Below are positions 43,403 through 52,702 of a stretch of 64,000 nucleotides of DNA, one piece after another. The position numbers and the translations under genes are program-made. The DNA comes from CAZWBR01 sp964632305. Its GTDB lineage: Bacteria; Bacteroidota; Bacteroidia; Bacteroidales; Prolixibacteraceae. Position 1 is the first letter of the stretch, and each line of letters starts with the position of its first letter. The stretch spans positions 1 to 64,000 of the forward strand of contig CAZWBR010000016.1 of NCBI GenBank assembly GCA_964632305.1. Direction: 5' to 3'. The notes below the pieces were generated by a model. That model worked only from the letters and a program-made list of their open reading frames with translations, had not been told where the DNA came from and did no database searches.

Positions 43403-45445
43403 TTAAAAATCAAAACGGATTAAAAGAGAGTAGTTTCTACGGGGCATTGGACGTTGAAGGACTGTACGATAATCTTCATTGAGGAGATTATTGATTTTCA
43501 GTTCGATGTTCAAACGTCTTTCATTTTCCGAAAACATGATATTCTTGCCCAGACTGAGGTTATTCATAAAATAGGGATAGAGCGTCTCTAGTTTAGACTC
43601 TTTGTCGTTACTCGAAGTGGTGAAGCGTTCGCTGTAATAATTCCAGGTCCATGTGCAATAATAGTTTTTCAACGAAAGATGAGCTGTCAGGTTTGCGGAA
43701 TGCAACGGAATGAAAGGCAACTGCTTACCGATGGATTCGTCGGCCCAGTTCCTGGGATTGTCATGATTGACAGACCGGGTAAAAGCATAATTCCCATTGG
43801 CCTGATAAGCTAATTGGCCGACGCGACCTTTCAATCCAACATTGAGTTCAACTCCCTTCGTGTTCACTCGCTTCATATTGTAGGGCTCCCAATATCCCTG
43901 ATAAGTGGGAAGCCAGATGATCCAGTTGTTAATGGCAGAAAGATAACTGTTAATGGAATAGTTGAATTCAGTTTTACCCCGGATAAACGATCCTCCGGCG
44001 CCAAGATCAACCATATTACCTTTTTCAGGTTTCAATTCGGGGTTTCCTCCCGGCAAATAATAGAGATCATTCAACGTGGGCTGATGATAGTTGCGGGCAA
44101 TGCTCGATTTAAGATAGAAATCTTTGTCGGTCAGCGGGCGAAACTCAATTCCTGCCAAAGGAAGGAAGGCTGTAGCCTTGCCATCGGAGAATTCCTGCCG
44201 TATCAGAAGAGAGGCGTTCCAGCGTTGATTGAGTATTTTGCTCAGATGGGCAAAAACAGAGGAGTCCCATCTTCTTTTATTGTACCCAGCCTCATTGGTT
44301 GTCGCCTGATCATTCTTCGAATCGACAGCAGAGAGGTTGGCCGCCGCCCCGGCGATCAGAGAGAGTGATTCATTGGGTTGATAAGTATAGGAAAAGCGGT
44401 TACTCCAATTGAAAGCCTTTGTATGAGAGTCGATAACGGTCTGATCATTTGATCCGGAGATCTTAGTCTTAAGCCGATAGCCTGAAATCTGGTAGTTAAG
44501 ACCCGAATTAACCGTGAAAAAACCTTTATCGAGAAAGTGTTTCCATTCAATGACCGAGCGATGGGCATCTTCAAGCTGCCGGTTGATATTGGCATTTTCG
44601 GCAGTCTCATTGGTCAATAACTGAGGGATGGAACGTTCGTTGTGCTGAACCCAATAACGGGCAGCTAAATAGTCTTTTGCCGCGGGATGAAGGTAGAATT
44701 CCTGCAAAAAACCGTAATTCTTATAATCGGCATTGAGGTTTTTTTGCTTCGGATAGATGTACTGACCGGTCTGCGGATCAATGTCGGCGATGAATTTATT
44801 CAGGAAGGGAAAATTATTCTGTGACTGATTGAAAAATGCACGGGATTGCGATTGAATTTTCCTGTTTCCGATATTTAACTGAATGAACTCATCGAAACTT
44901 GAATAACTGCCGATCCCGGATAGGAGCCTGCCGGAGAAAATATTGTTCCAATTGGTTTTATTATCCAGTTGTATTGCACCACCTAATGCGCCGCTGTTAT
45001 TCTTGAGCGAGGCTGAACCGTGTAAGAGGGAAACATCGTCGGTAAAGTAGACCGGGATCATTGAAAAGTCGACCATTCCCAGCATCGGGGAGTTCAGATC
45101 GAGGCCATTCCATTGTACCTGGGTATGCGAAGGTGCCGTGCCGCGGAAAGAGGCAGTGGCCATCGCGCCCCGGCCATACTCCTTGATGAAAATAGGGGTA
45201 TTGCGTGAGACCAAATCCGCGAGGCTCACCGTCAAGGCATTGGTCATCGCGAGAGAGTCGATCCTGCTGGTGGTCTGACCTGCCTCTTCCTTGATGATAA
45301 TCTTGGAAGCAATGATCTCGACCGTCTTTATTTGCAATGTATCAGTGAGTTTCTGCCCAAAGAGGGTGCCAGAGATGAGCAACATGATGGAGAAAAAGAA
45401 GAAAGATCTGTATTTGAAACTAATTCTATTCAAAGTGAACCGCAT
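43403..45445 (-). CDS. btuB: BtuB-like TonB-dependent corrinoid receptor (second copy)
   Basis: The 680-aa protein has a signal peptide (MRFTLNRISFKYRSFFFFSI and more), a plug domain (SLADLVSRNTPIFIKEYGRG, ATASFRGTAPSHTQVQWNGL, HGSASLKNNSGALGGAIQL) and a barrel ending RFDF. It is a different lineage from the receptor at 4796. Its start overlaps the PKD lipoprotein stop by one base (TAATG), and its end overlaps the BtuG-like gene, so the three are translationally linked. Corrinoid import is inferred from the upstream riboswitch. Confidence 0.87.
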   Translation of the reverse strand: MRFTLNRISFKYRSFFFFSIMLLISGTLFGQKLTDTLQIKTVEIIASKIIIKEEAGQTTSRIDSLAMTNALTVSLADLVSRNTPIFIKEYGRGAMATASFRGTAPSHTQVQWNGLDLNSPMLGMVDFSMIPVYFTDDVSLLHGSASLKNNSGALGGAIQLDNKTNWNNIFSGRLLSGIGSYSSFDEFIQLNIGNRKIQSQSRAFFNQSQNNFPFLNKFIADIDPQTGQYIYPKQKNLNADYKNYGFLQEFYLHPAAKDYLAARYWVQHNERSIPQLLTNETAENANINRQLEDAHRSVIEWKHFLDKGFFTVNSGLNYQISGYRLKTKISGSNDQTVIDSHTKAFNWSNRFSYTYQPNESLSLIAGAAANLSAVDSKNDQATTNEAGYNKRRWDSSVFAHLSKILNQRWNASLLIRQEFSDGKATAFLPLAGIEFRPLTDKDFYLKSSIARNYHQPTLNDLYYLPGGNPELKPEKGNMVDLGAGGSFIRGKTEFNYSINSYLSAINNWIIWLPTYQGYWEPYNMKRVNTKGVELNVGLKGRVGQLAYQANGNYAFTRSVNHDNPRNWADESIGKQLPFIPLHSANLTAHLSLKNYYCTWTWNYYSERFTTSSNDKESKLETLYPYFMNNLSLGKNIMFSENERRLNIELKINNLLNEDYRTVLQRPMPRRNYSLLIRFDF

Positions 45446-46590
45446 TAATAGGAATCTTTATCGATCAGATGCAAATCGGCGGCGCCGCTGACTTCGGTGG
45501 AGATCTCGTTTAACCAGCCTGCAATTTGAAAGACCCCGCTCTGAACTTTTATGAAGCGGATCGCATTCAACTGAACCGGATTTCCGTCGGCATCTACCGC
45601 GTTGGAAATATCGAGCAGATTGGCTTTCAACGTACTGTTGTAATCGTTATTCGAATAACATTCGGCATAACCATTTAGAAACAGGCCGTTGCGGATAACC
45701 CAATTCTCTGTCTCGGTTTGAGAGTCGTTGATATAGGCATTTGGGAGACGTGTCCCAGTAAACGTAACCGAGTTTTTATCACCGTAGCCGCTCCACCACC
45801 AGGTATCGGATTGGAAAACCGGATTTAATTCGCCGCTGTTGCCTTTGTTGTCTGACCAGGTGACTTTACCTGAGGATTGTGGCTTGAAATAGGTCAGCGA
45901 ATAGTCCCGGATGGTTTCACTGTGGTTGAATTCGCTGCCTTTTAGCTCATACCAGGTGTCGTTGGGGAGACCATCATTATTACTGTCGTCCATAACGAAG
46001 ATAACGCCCGGTTCGGAGGCAGCTCCGGGCTGCGTGTAAACACAAAAGTCGGCTCCATCGGAGTTGTTCACCGCATGATCGAAGCCTGCGATGATAAAAC
46101 CTCCCCAGCCGCCGAGATATGTAAACGATTTATCCTGCGTCCAGGGCTCTCCGATGAATGAAGAGGCAGTGGCATTCGCCGGAATCAGGGATGCATGTTG
46201 CCCTGGAGCATAGACATATTCAAAGACCCCGGTGATATAAGGTGAGTGGGTGGTGGTGACCTTGATTTGGAATGCTTTGGAATCGGAGCCATTCGCTGTT
46301 GTTGCTTTAACGACGGCTGAATAATTCCCGACATTGGAAGGTGTAAATATCAAGCTTTGATTGGTCGAGATAACCGTCCCGTCGATCTCCCAGGAAATGG
46401 CAGCTCCTTCCGCATTGAGGAAATTAGCCTGCAAGGAGATTGGTTTTCCCACCTCGACCTGAAAACCGGCAGAAGGAATCTCCATCTCGATAGAAGGTTG
46501 ATCGAGCCCTTTATCGCCCGAACAGGAATAGATCATGGAGCTACTCCAGAGAAGAAGGAGAAATACGATTGTTTTTGTTTGTCTACACAT
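45445..46590 (-). CDS. PKD-domain surface lipoprotein of the B12 uptake operon
   Basis: The protein of about 381 aa begins with a lipoprotein signal (MCRQTKTIVFLLLLWSSSMI then YSC). A PKD-like domain follows (EVGKPISLQANFL ... VGNYSAVVKAT, about 40-115). The larger C-terminal part (YAPGQHASLI, LGGWGGFIIAGFDH, DTWYELKGSEF, WWWSGYG) is rich in Trp and Tyr, as in sugar- or ligand-binding proteins. It is the first gene after riboswitch 3 and precedes the receptor. By analogy to accessory surface proteins (BtuH-type) near BtuB/BtuG in Bacteroides it may help capture corrinoids; the family is not certain. ATG 46590 is the signal peptide start. Confidence 0.72.
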   Translation of the reverse strand: MCRQTKTIVFLLLLWSSSMIYSCSGDKGLDQPSIEMEIPSAGFQVEVGKPISLQANFLNAEGAAISWEIDGTVISTNQSLIFTPSNVGNYSAVVKATTANGSDSKAFQIKVTTTHSPYITGVFEYVYAPGQHASLIPANATASSFIGEPWTQDKSFTYLGGWGGFIIAGFDHAVNNSDGADFCVYTQPGAASEPGVIFVMDDSNNDGLPNDTWYELKGSEFNHSETIRDYSLTYFKPQSSGKVTWSDNKGNSGELNPVFQSDTWWWSGYGDKNSVTFTGTRLPNAYINDSQTETENWVIRNGLFLNGYAECYSNNDYNSTLKANLLDISNAVDADGNPVQLNAIRFIKVQSGVFQIAGWLNEISTEVSGAADLHLIDKDSY

Positions 46591-46673
46591 ACTTAAAATC
46601 AATTTAATTGTTTTAAACACAATTGATTCTAAGCTCATCGGAAAACTCACAGAATGGAACCGGCCATCTGAAC

Positions 46674-46901
46674 GCTTTTATCCCGAAAGCTTAAACCGTA
46701 CTTGGCAGGTCTTCTGACTACTCCCGATCTTCGGCAACCTTCCCATCCGGTATTTGGAATCGGACAGTGGCAATCAGCCGGAGACATAGTTATGGTGCGA
46801 ATAATCGCACCATCGGGTTTTACAGCAGCGGGTACTGTTCCGGATTTTCACCGGATTCCCAAATTAAGCCGCAAGGGCACCAAATCCAACGGACAAAACT
46901 A
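46674..46901 (-). promoter_or_regulatory. cobalamin riboswitch 3
   Basis: On the reverse strand the core reads GGGAATCCGGTGAAAATCCGG, then a GTACCCGCTGCTGTAA box, GGATGGGAAGG and GTCAGAAGACCTGCC. A candidate P13/L13 hairpin (GCTTT, CGGGATA, AAAGC) lies at 46674-46690, its CGGG complementary to the CCCG of the core loop. A promoter-like TAGTTTTG on the reverse strand is at 46894-46901. It controls the PKD lipoprotein - BtuB - BtuG operon. Confidence 0.94.
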
Positions 46902-47211
46902 CAAATTAAACTTTAGAAAAGGGCCAACTTAGTCTATTTGATTTGATCCTAAACTCAAAAGTGCCCCGATGAATCCCGATAAGGGAATCTATTCCCGTGG
47001 TTTTATTTAAAAGAAATCACTATTGTCCGATTAAAATACAACTGTAACTAATGATTTACGTGACTAAATGATAATCTGTGCCTGTTCTCCCTGTTTCTTG
47101 GTTTTATAAAGGAGACCTCCATAGATTGCACGGCTTAACGGTCCTCGAAAATTGGGTCCCCATCCTGATTTTTAGCGCTCTCCTTTGGTCCTATGTTGCA
47201 AATCAAAAACA

Positions 47212-47440
47212 TCAGGCAGGCTGATCGGGAATATTCTTACTACCGTTGCCACAACGAAGAATGCCTTTTTTGTGTTTGCCATTTTTCGGATCACACTCCT
47301 TAGCAATCGGGCAATCAACGGGAACCAAACCTGTTTGGCTTACAACCCCAATTAAACCGATGACTCGTTTGAAAATCAGCGAAGCTAAACCTTCAGGAGT
47401 AACCCCTTTCTTTTTTAGTGGTTCAGTAGTTAAGAATTAT
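47212..47440 (-). pseudogene. possible gene remnant, open frame without start
   Basis: The reverse strand is open for about 75 codons (LASLIFKRVIGLIGVVSQTG and then VPVDCPIAKECDPKNGKHKK, stop at 47212-47214) but has no plausible start codon upstream. It looks coding-like by composition, but I recognise no family. Confidence 0.3.
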
Positions 47441-47454
47441 ATTACTCCACTGAC

Positions 47455-47586
47455 TCAAAGGAAAATTCGTTTATACCAACCATTTTCCCGTGAATCACCC
47501 TGAGGTGTATTACCACTTTGAACAAAAACTACGGGCCCCACCATTCCCGGGATGGCGTTGGCCCCTTCGGATTTAATTCGTGTCAT
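47455..47586 (-). pseudogene. truncated small protein, MTRIKSEG-type
   Basis: A 43-codon frame from ATG 47586 reads MTRIKSEGANAIPGMVGPVV with FVQSGNTP next and stops at 47455. The opening resembles N-termini of small Bacteroidota proteins of unknown function that I recall having an R-x-K ... GPVV start. It is much shorter than those, so a truncated copy is the best guess. Confidence 0.3.
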
Positions 47587-47962
47587 GACAGATTATTGTT
47601 CTAAGAACTATTCCAATATTTTAAATGTATTCTTTCTGTGCTATTATAGTATAGAAACTGTACAGAATCTGTACTGAAACAGTACAGAAAGACCGGGGAT
47701 GACCGGATTGAAATTATTACGGTCCGGGAAATTGCAGTTTCCAATGACAGTAGTGTAGTAAGTCGGAGTGCAACTCTCTGCTCGCGCCGCGGACAAAGGA
47801 TTGTGCCCAGTCGCGCACCGACTGTCAAATTTACTCTCTGTCATCATAGCATCATGCCCCAATTTTTTTTGGTTAGGCTCTACCAATGATAGAATTACAA
47901 AGCCAGCCTATTAAGGTAAATCCTGGCAGAACAGTAAGTGTAAGCCAGAGCGATAAGTCATG

Positions 47963-48083
47963 CGACCCCTTCGGGGTCGTGGTTAATTCAACCATTTCTT
48001 TCTATAGACATACAATACCTGCGGGATTATTGGGTCAACCGATGGCAGGTATGACCTCGCAGAGGTCAAATGTTTATAGAAAG
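47963..48083. repeat. palindromic REP-like block
   Basis: It contains CGACCCC-TTC-GGGGTCG (47963-47979), outer arms CTTTCTATAGACAT (47998-48011) and ATGTTTATAGAAAG (48070-48083) with one mismatch, inner arms ATACCTGC (48015-48022) and GCAGGTAT (48045-48052), and GACCTC-GCA-GAGGTC (48053-48067). Nested stems like this typify intergenic REP-type elements. Confidence 0.55.
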
Positions 48084-48278
48084 AGTACTCAATCATCAGC
48101 ACGTTCCCGAATGGTCGGGATCGCAGGTAAAAAGCAAGCCACGCCTTCGGTCATCATTTTATCGTCTCTCATTTTTTGGGGATGACCTCCCGAAATGACA
48201 GTTTTTATCGGACCGTAATAAAAAGAAAAGAGATCTGTGTATCTTTATCGGATCGAATCTGAAATAACGCATTAAAAT

Positions 48279-49733
48279 ATGACTAACGTAGAACAACTTT
48301 CGCCCAATTCGGTTTGGAAATATTTCACGGAGATCTGTCGGGTACCCCGTCCTTCAAAAAAGGAGGAACAGATTATTGAGTATCTTCTTGGATTTGCAAA
48401 AAAACATGGCTTAAAAGCCAAACGGGATCAGGCCGGTAATGTATTAATATCCAAACCCGCCTCGCCGGGGATGGAACAGGCTCAAACTATCGTGCTGCAA
48501 TCGCACATGGATATGGTTTGTGAGAAAAATGAAGGTGTCGACCATGATTTTCAACGCGACGCGATCGTTCCGGTCATCGACGGGGAGTGGGTGAGAGCCA
48601 AAAACACCACTCTGGGAGCCGATTGCGGCATTGGGATAGCCGCCCAACTGGCCATACTTACAGATGAAACGGTTGAGCATGGTCCATTGGAGTGCCTTTT
48701 CACGGTAGATGAAGAGACAGGGCTTACGGGGGCCAGGGCGCTCGAGACAGGATTCATCTCAGGATCATTTTTGATTAACCTGGACTCGGAAGATGAAGGT
48801 GAGATTTTCATTGGTTGTGCAGGCGGTATTGATACCACGATCCGGTATGCCTATCGACCTGAATTGGCTCCGGAGAATTATTATTCGGCACGAGTCTCTG
48901 TTTCCGGTTTGCTTGGCGGGCATTCCGGTGATGACATTGATAAGAACAGGGGGAATGCCGTGAAGATTGTGAACCGGTTTTTGTCGTCAGTTTCTTCCGT
49001 AATGGATCTGAGAATAGCCCTGTTTAACGGCGGGAACCTGCGCAACGCTATTGCACGCGAAGCTTATGCAGTGGTGATGGTTCCATTTAATAAAAAGGAG
49101 GAGCTTGCAATCAGATTAAACCATTATCGGGATGAAATAGAGAAGGAGTTGTTCTTAAAGGAGCCAAAATTCAGGATCGCGATAGAGAGCTGGGACCGGC
49201 CGGAGCTGGTGATTGACCATGAGACCCAGACGAAGATGATTAACAGTATTTATGCATGTCCTCACGGAGTGTTGGCCATGAGCGCAAGGATGCCCGGGAT
49301 GGTTGAAACATCGACAAATCTGGCCTCGGTGAAGTTTACAGAAGGAAATACGATTGAAATAGTGACCAGTCAGCGGAGTGATTTTGAGAGTTCGAAGCTG
49401 GATGCGGCCTCGATGGTTGAAGCGGTGTTCAATCTTGCCGGAGGGGAGGTCAAACATGGCGAAGGATATTGCGGGTGGACCCCCAACCCCTCTTCGCCTT
49501 TACTGGAGATAGCGCGGCAGTCGTATAAAGAGCTCTTTGATAAAGAGCCGGTGGTCAGGTCGATTCATGCAGGATTGGAGTGCGGTCTCTTTCTTGAGAA
49601 GTTTCCCAATCTGGATATGATCTCTTTTGGGCCCACGTTAAGGGGAGTCCATTCGCCTGATGAACGAATCAATATTGAGACTGTGGATAAGTTCTGGCGG
49701 CTCTTAACCGATCTGTTGCCCCGAATTTCATGA
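48279..49733 (+). CDS. pepD: aminoacyl-histidine dipeptidase (M20 family)
   Basis: The 484-aa protein has the M20 metallopeptidase layout: SHMDMVCEKN (first metal His/Asp), TLGADCGIGIA (bridging Asp region), DEETGLTGARALE (catalytic Glu) and a lid domain, then GLECGLF and SFGPTLRGVHSPDERI. It hydrolyses Xaa-His dipeptides such as carnosine and other dipeptides in the cytoplasm. Length is normal for PepD. It is a single-gene unit with a repeat-rich upstream spacer. Confidence 0.93.
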   Translation: MTNVEQLSPNSVWKYFTEICRVPRPSKKEEQIIEYLLGFAKKHGLKAKRDQAGNVLISKPASPGMEQAQTIVLQSHMDMVCEKNEGVDHDFQRDAIVPVIDGEWVRAKNTTLGADCGIGIAAQLAILTDETVEHGPLECLFTVDEETGLTGARALETGFISGSFLINLDSEDEGEIFIGCAGGIDTTIRYAYRPELAPENYYSARVSVSGLLGGHSGDDIDKNRGNAVKIVNRFLSSVSSVMDLRIALFNGGNLRNAIAREAYAVVMVPFNKKEELAIRLNHYRDEIEKELFLKEPKFRIAIESWDRPELVIDHETQTKMINSIYACPHGVLAMSARMPGMVETSTNLASVKFTEGNTIEIVTSQRSDFESSKLDAASMVEAVFNLAGGEVKHGEGYCGWTPNPSSPLLEIARQSYKELFDKEPVVRSIHAGLECGLFLEKFPNLDMISFGPTLRGVHSPDERINIETVDKFWRLLTDLLPRIS

Positions 49734-49968
49734 GAAGAGAGAAAAATTCGTAGTGTTGAATCTTGATGTCATCAAATTGGCTTATTGTTTTAGTTTATAG
49801 CGTACTTTTTGGGATGAAAATTCATTGGCAAGTGGTTTTCTTTTCATAAAAATATTGATTTTATCCTTGTTAAAGCGTAATTTTAATATATGCTCAAAAG
49901 CCTGAAATGCTGTTGGTATAAAAAAATAATTGCGGGAAGTTAGGGTAATCATAAACAGAAGCAATGCC

Positions 49969-51102
49969 ATGAAGGAAAAATTAATAACAGTCGCCCGTTT
50001 CGGATACCTGCATCGGGCCTATTTGATTAAAGGATGGCTTGACTCGGCCGGCATTGAGAGTTGTATTGTAAATCACGGGTTAAGCTATGTTATCAGGACC
50101 CAGGCAGAAAACCAGATAGAGCTTCAGGTAAAGGAAGAAGATGTTGCGCAGGCATTAGATATAATTGATACGGTAAGCAAAAAGTATGGTCCTGAGTTTC
50201 AGGAACCCGATCAGATGATTTCTTCCATCAAAAATATTCTGGTGCCGATCGATTTTTCAAGGTATTCGGCTAATGCCGCTCAGTATGCTGTTCACGTTGC
50301 CAAGCAGAAAAATGCCAAAATCACTTTGGTTCATGCTTATTTTAATCCGGTAACTAATCCATTATGTTACGATAATTTTTACACGTTTCCCAGTAATGTA
50401 GCCGATGCGTTACGCGAGATAGAGGAGAATGCCAATGAGAAGATGAAAGAATTGCTCGACAAGCTTAACGAGTACATGAAGGAGAAACATATTGAAGGGG
50501 TTTATCCGACATCGAAATTAATTGGCGGAATTGCCGAGGAGGCTATCCTTGAATTTGCTGAAAACGGGCAATATGATCTGATTGTATTAGGATCGCGAGG
50601 CAGGGCATTATCCGATTATTGGTTTGGCAGTTTTACGCTCAATATCATGGAAAAAGCTAAAATACCCGTATTGGCCATTCCAGAAGAGGCACATTATAAG
50701 GAGACTAACTATAAGCGGCTAATGTATGCTACCGATTTTGACAAATCGGATGGAGTAGCGATACGGAAATTGCTGAATATTGCCCGTCCGTTGGATGTTC
50801 AGATCTTTGTGGTCCATATTGATGTTACCAGCGAGAATCCATTCATTAACTATGATTTGGATCATTTTAAGGATAAATATATCGGGAAGTTAGAAGCGGT
50901 GGATATGAGATTTGATCTGATCAAGAATTCCAACCTGATAAAAGGGATAGAAAACTATATTGCAGATAAAGATGTTGATATATTGGCTGTTACTACTCAT
51001 AAGCGTAATCTTATCACCTCACTTTTGAGGCCCAGTATTGCAAAAGAGCTGTTATTCGAGATTCATATTCCTTTATTGGTTTTTCATTCATCCGGTAATT
51101 AA
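49969..51102 (+). CDS. DUF2007 + double universal stress protein
   Basis: The 377-aa protein joins an N-terminal DUF2007-like domain (about 1-70, VARFGYLHRAYLIKGWLDSA with SCIVNHG next) to two UspA domains. The first has NILVPIDFSRYSANAAQYAV and LGSRGRALSDYWFGSFT (nucleotide-binding GSRG-like loop); the second begins YKRLMYATDFDKSD. It is probably a cytoplasmic stress or adenosine-nucleotide-sensing protein. ATG 49969 is chosen because the domain begins there; the longer TTG frame is unlikely. A strong terminator follows. Confidence 0.82.
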   Translation: MKEKLITVARFGYLHRAYLIKGWLDSAGIESCIVNHGLSYVIRTQAENQIELQVKEEDVAQALDIIDTVSKKYGPEFQEPDQMISSIKNILVPIDFSRYSANAAQYAVHVAKQKNAKITLVHAYFNPVTNPLCYDNFYTFPSNVADALREIEENANEKMKELLDKLNEYMKEKHIEGVYPTSKLIGGIAEEAILEFAENGQYDLIVLGSRGRALSDYWFGSFTLNIMEKAKIPVLAIPEEAHYKETNYKRLMYATDFDKSDGVAIRKLLNIARPLDVQIFVVHIDVTSENPFINYDLDHFKDKYIGKLEAVDMRFDLIKNSNLIKGIENYIADKDVDILAVTTHKRNLITSLLRPSIAKELLFEIHIPLLVFHSSGN

Positions 51103-51125
51103 TTATCAAAATGAGAGTGGAAGGC

Positions 51126-51163
51126 AAGAAGAGTGCCAGCGAAATGAGGCTGGCACTCTTCTT
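51126..51163 (+). terminator. rho-independent terminator of the DUF2007-Usp gene
   Basis: AAGAAGAGTGCCAGC (51126-51140) and GCTGGCACTCTTCTT (51149-51163) form a perfect 15-bp stem with an 8-nt loop. A weak T/A-rich flank follows. Confidence 0.8.
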
Positions 51164-51262
51164 GATATGATTTCAGTCTTAACAATTAATGAAATACACC
51201 AAATATTTCGTTAATTTGCAATAAGAGTCATTAAAAATAACGAGTAACAGATATTCAGGAAT

Positions 51263-52315
51263 ATGAAAGGATTGGCCAGGAATAAGATATTACTCTATGT
51301 AAGCATTTTAGTTTTTTTATCAGCTTGTGTTTCGGTCAGAAAGATCGAGATAGAGGTAGCAAATCCGCCTGAGAAATTGATAGCAGAAGATATTCAGAGT
51401 ATTTTAATGATTAACGGGAGTCTGACTCCTGATTTTAAGAATTATCGTAGTGATTCACTTGAAGCACTGTTTATTGGGAAGTCGTTTGCGATGGATACCA
51501 TTCTGCTTGACAGTGTCGCGGCTGATACTGCCTTGCAGCTTGCCGGTAAGTATTTGTATGAATCCAGTCGGTTCGATGTTGTTATTCCTGTTGACCGGAA
51601 TATTGATCATTCGATGATGCCTGATAATAAAAAAAGAAAATTGACCCGGGAGGAGGTGAGTCAGCTTTGTCAGGATTTTAAAACTGATGCTGTTCTTGTT
51701 CTTAACCATTTTGAGGAGAAGGTAAGATCTGCGTTTGGGAGATATTACAGTGGTATTGATCTGGAATTTATGGATCAGGTTTATTATGGAAAGATAGAGG
51801 TGAGTTATTTTTCAGAGTGGTTTTTGCTGAAACCAGGTGAAGAGAGTAAAGAACAACGATTTGTGGTAAGTGATACCATTTATTGGGAGATGAATGACTT
51901 TTCACTTCAGGATATGTATAATGCTCTGCCATCGATCAAAGAGGCTTTAGTAGAGGGAGGGGGTGCAACCGGAGAGCGTTTTGCAAAAATGATAGGTCCT
52001 TTATGGACAAAGGATAGGCGTTTTTATTTTTTAACGGGGAATAAAGAAGCAGATCAGGCTGTTGCACTCATAAAGGAAAATAAATGGGAAGAGGCGTCGC
52101 TAATATGGAACAGATTTGCAGATAATGCTTCTTCGGCATTCAGGAGTAAAATTGAGTTTAATTTAGCTTTAGCTTCGGAGATGAGCGGTGATTTGAAAAA
52201 AGCACTGGAGTGGGGGAATAAATCGTTTCAAAGCAGGTACAGGAAGGAGACTGATTATTATTTGCGAAAGCTTAACAAGAGAAATGCTGAATTAAATGAT
52301 TTGGGAAAGAAATAA
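51263..52315 (+). CDS. DUF6340-like lipoprotein
   Basis: The 350-aa protein has a lipoprotein signal (MKGLARNKILLYVSILVFLS then AC). Repeated segments such as LIAEDIQSILMINGSL and LCQDFKTDAVLVLNHFE, and a C-terminal tetratricopeptide-like region (WEEASLIWNRFADNASSAFR, ALASEMSGDLKKALEWGNKS), are typical of DUF6340 in Bacteroidota. Anchoring in the outer membrane is likely. Function unknown. Confidence 0.75.
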   Translation: MKGLARNKILLYVSILVFLSACVSVRKIEIEVANPPEKLIAEDIQSILMINGSLTPDFKNYRSDSLEALFIGKSFAMDTILLDSVAADTALQLAGKYLYESSRFDVVIPVDRNIDHSMMPDNKKRKLTREEVSQLCQDFKTDAVLVLNHFEEKVRSAFGRYYSGIDLEFMDQVYYGKIEVSYFSEWFLLKPGEESKEQRFVVSDTIYWEMNDFSLQDMYNALPSIKEALVEGGGATGERFAKMIGPLWTKDRRFYFLTGNKEADQAVALIKENKWEEASLIWNRFADNASSAFRSKIEFNLALASEMSGDLKKALEWGNKSFQSRYRKETDYYLRKLNKRNAELNDLGKK

Positions 52316-52702
52316 CTTCTTCATTATACTATCAGTAAGACATCTATAGTTTTGGTTTTATTGCTTTATGGGGTCTGAATTTCTGTCTTTCCGTGAGCAA
52401 AATTACGATTGATCAGATGGAGCATGGTTCGGTTACGCTTGCCAGGTAGGTCCGCAATATAGTTCAAAGAAAAGAGTCAATCGTTGCTGGATATAATTAT
52501 ACTGTTGCCTGCGAGATGCCTGGTAATAGGGATAATGTTGTTTTATGGATTAACAAGTCTTTATCAGGGTGTAAAGGCTGTAGGTTTGGAAGGGATATTA
52601 AGAAATACGCTGATTGTTTGAACGGAAGGCAATTGATTATCCGGAAACGCCATAGTATTGAAAATTCGGAATAAGAATTCGTTTATCTTCAAAACTGTAA
52701 TT
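52316..52702. other. spacer with a possible broken reading frame
   Basis: A frame open from 52393 to 52674 is interrupted only by a TAG at 52447-52449. It reads like protein (GYNYTVACEMPGNRDNVVLW, then a KGCRFGRD-like stretch) but has no ATG start and no family I recognise. Possibly a decayed gene. Confidence 0.3.

Larger units (their letters stand above)
46902..48278. other. gene-poor, repeat-rich spacer
   Basis: About 1.3 kb with no intact gene. It holds decayed reading frames on the reverse strand at 47212-47440 and 47455-47586, an 8-bp hairpin CTGTACTG-AAA-CAGTACAG at 47669-47687, and a palindromic block at 47963-48083. Composition and structure suggest a genomic scar between the B12 operon and pepD. 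Confidence 0.55.

Noticed and set aside
47644..47886. 80-codon reverse-strand frames upstream of pepD
   Set aside because: Odd composition, no motif and overlap with hairpins; judged random.
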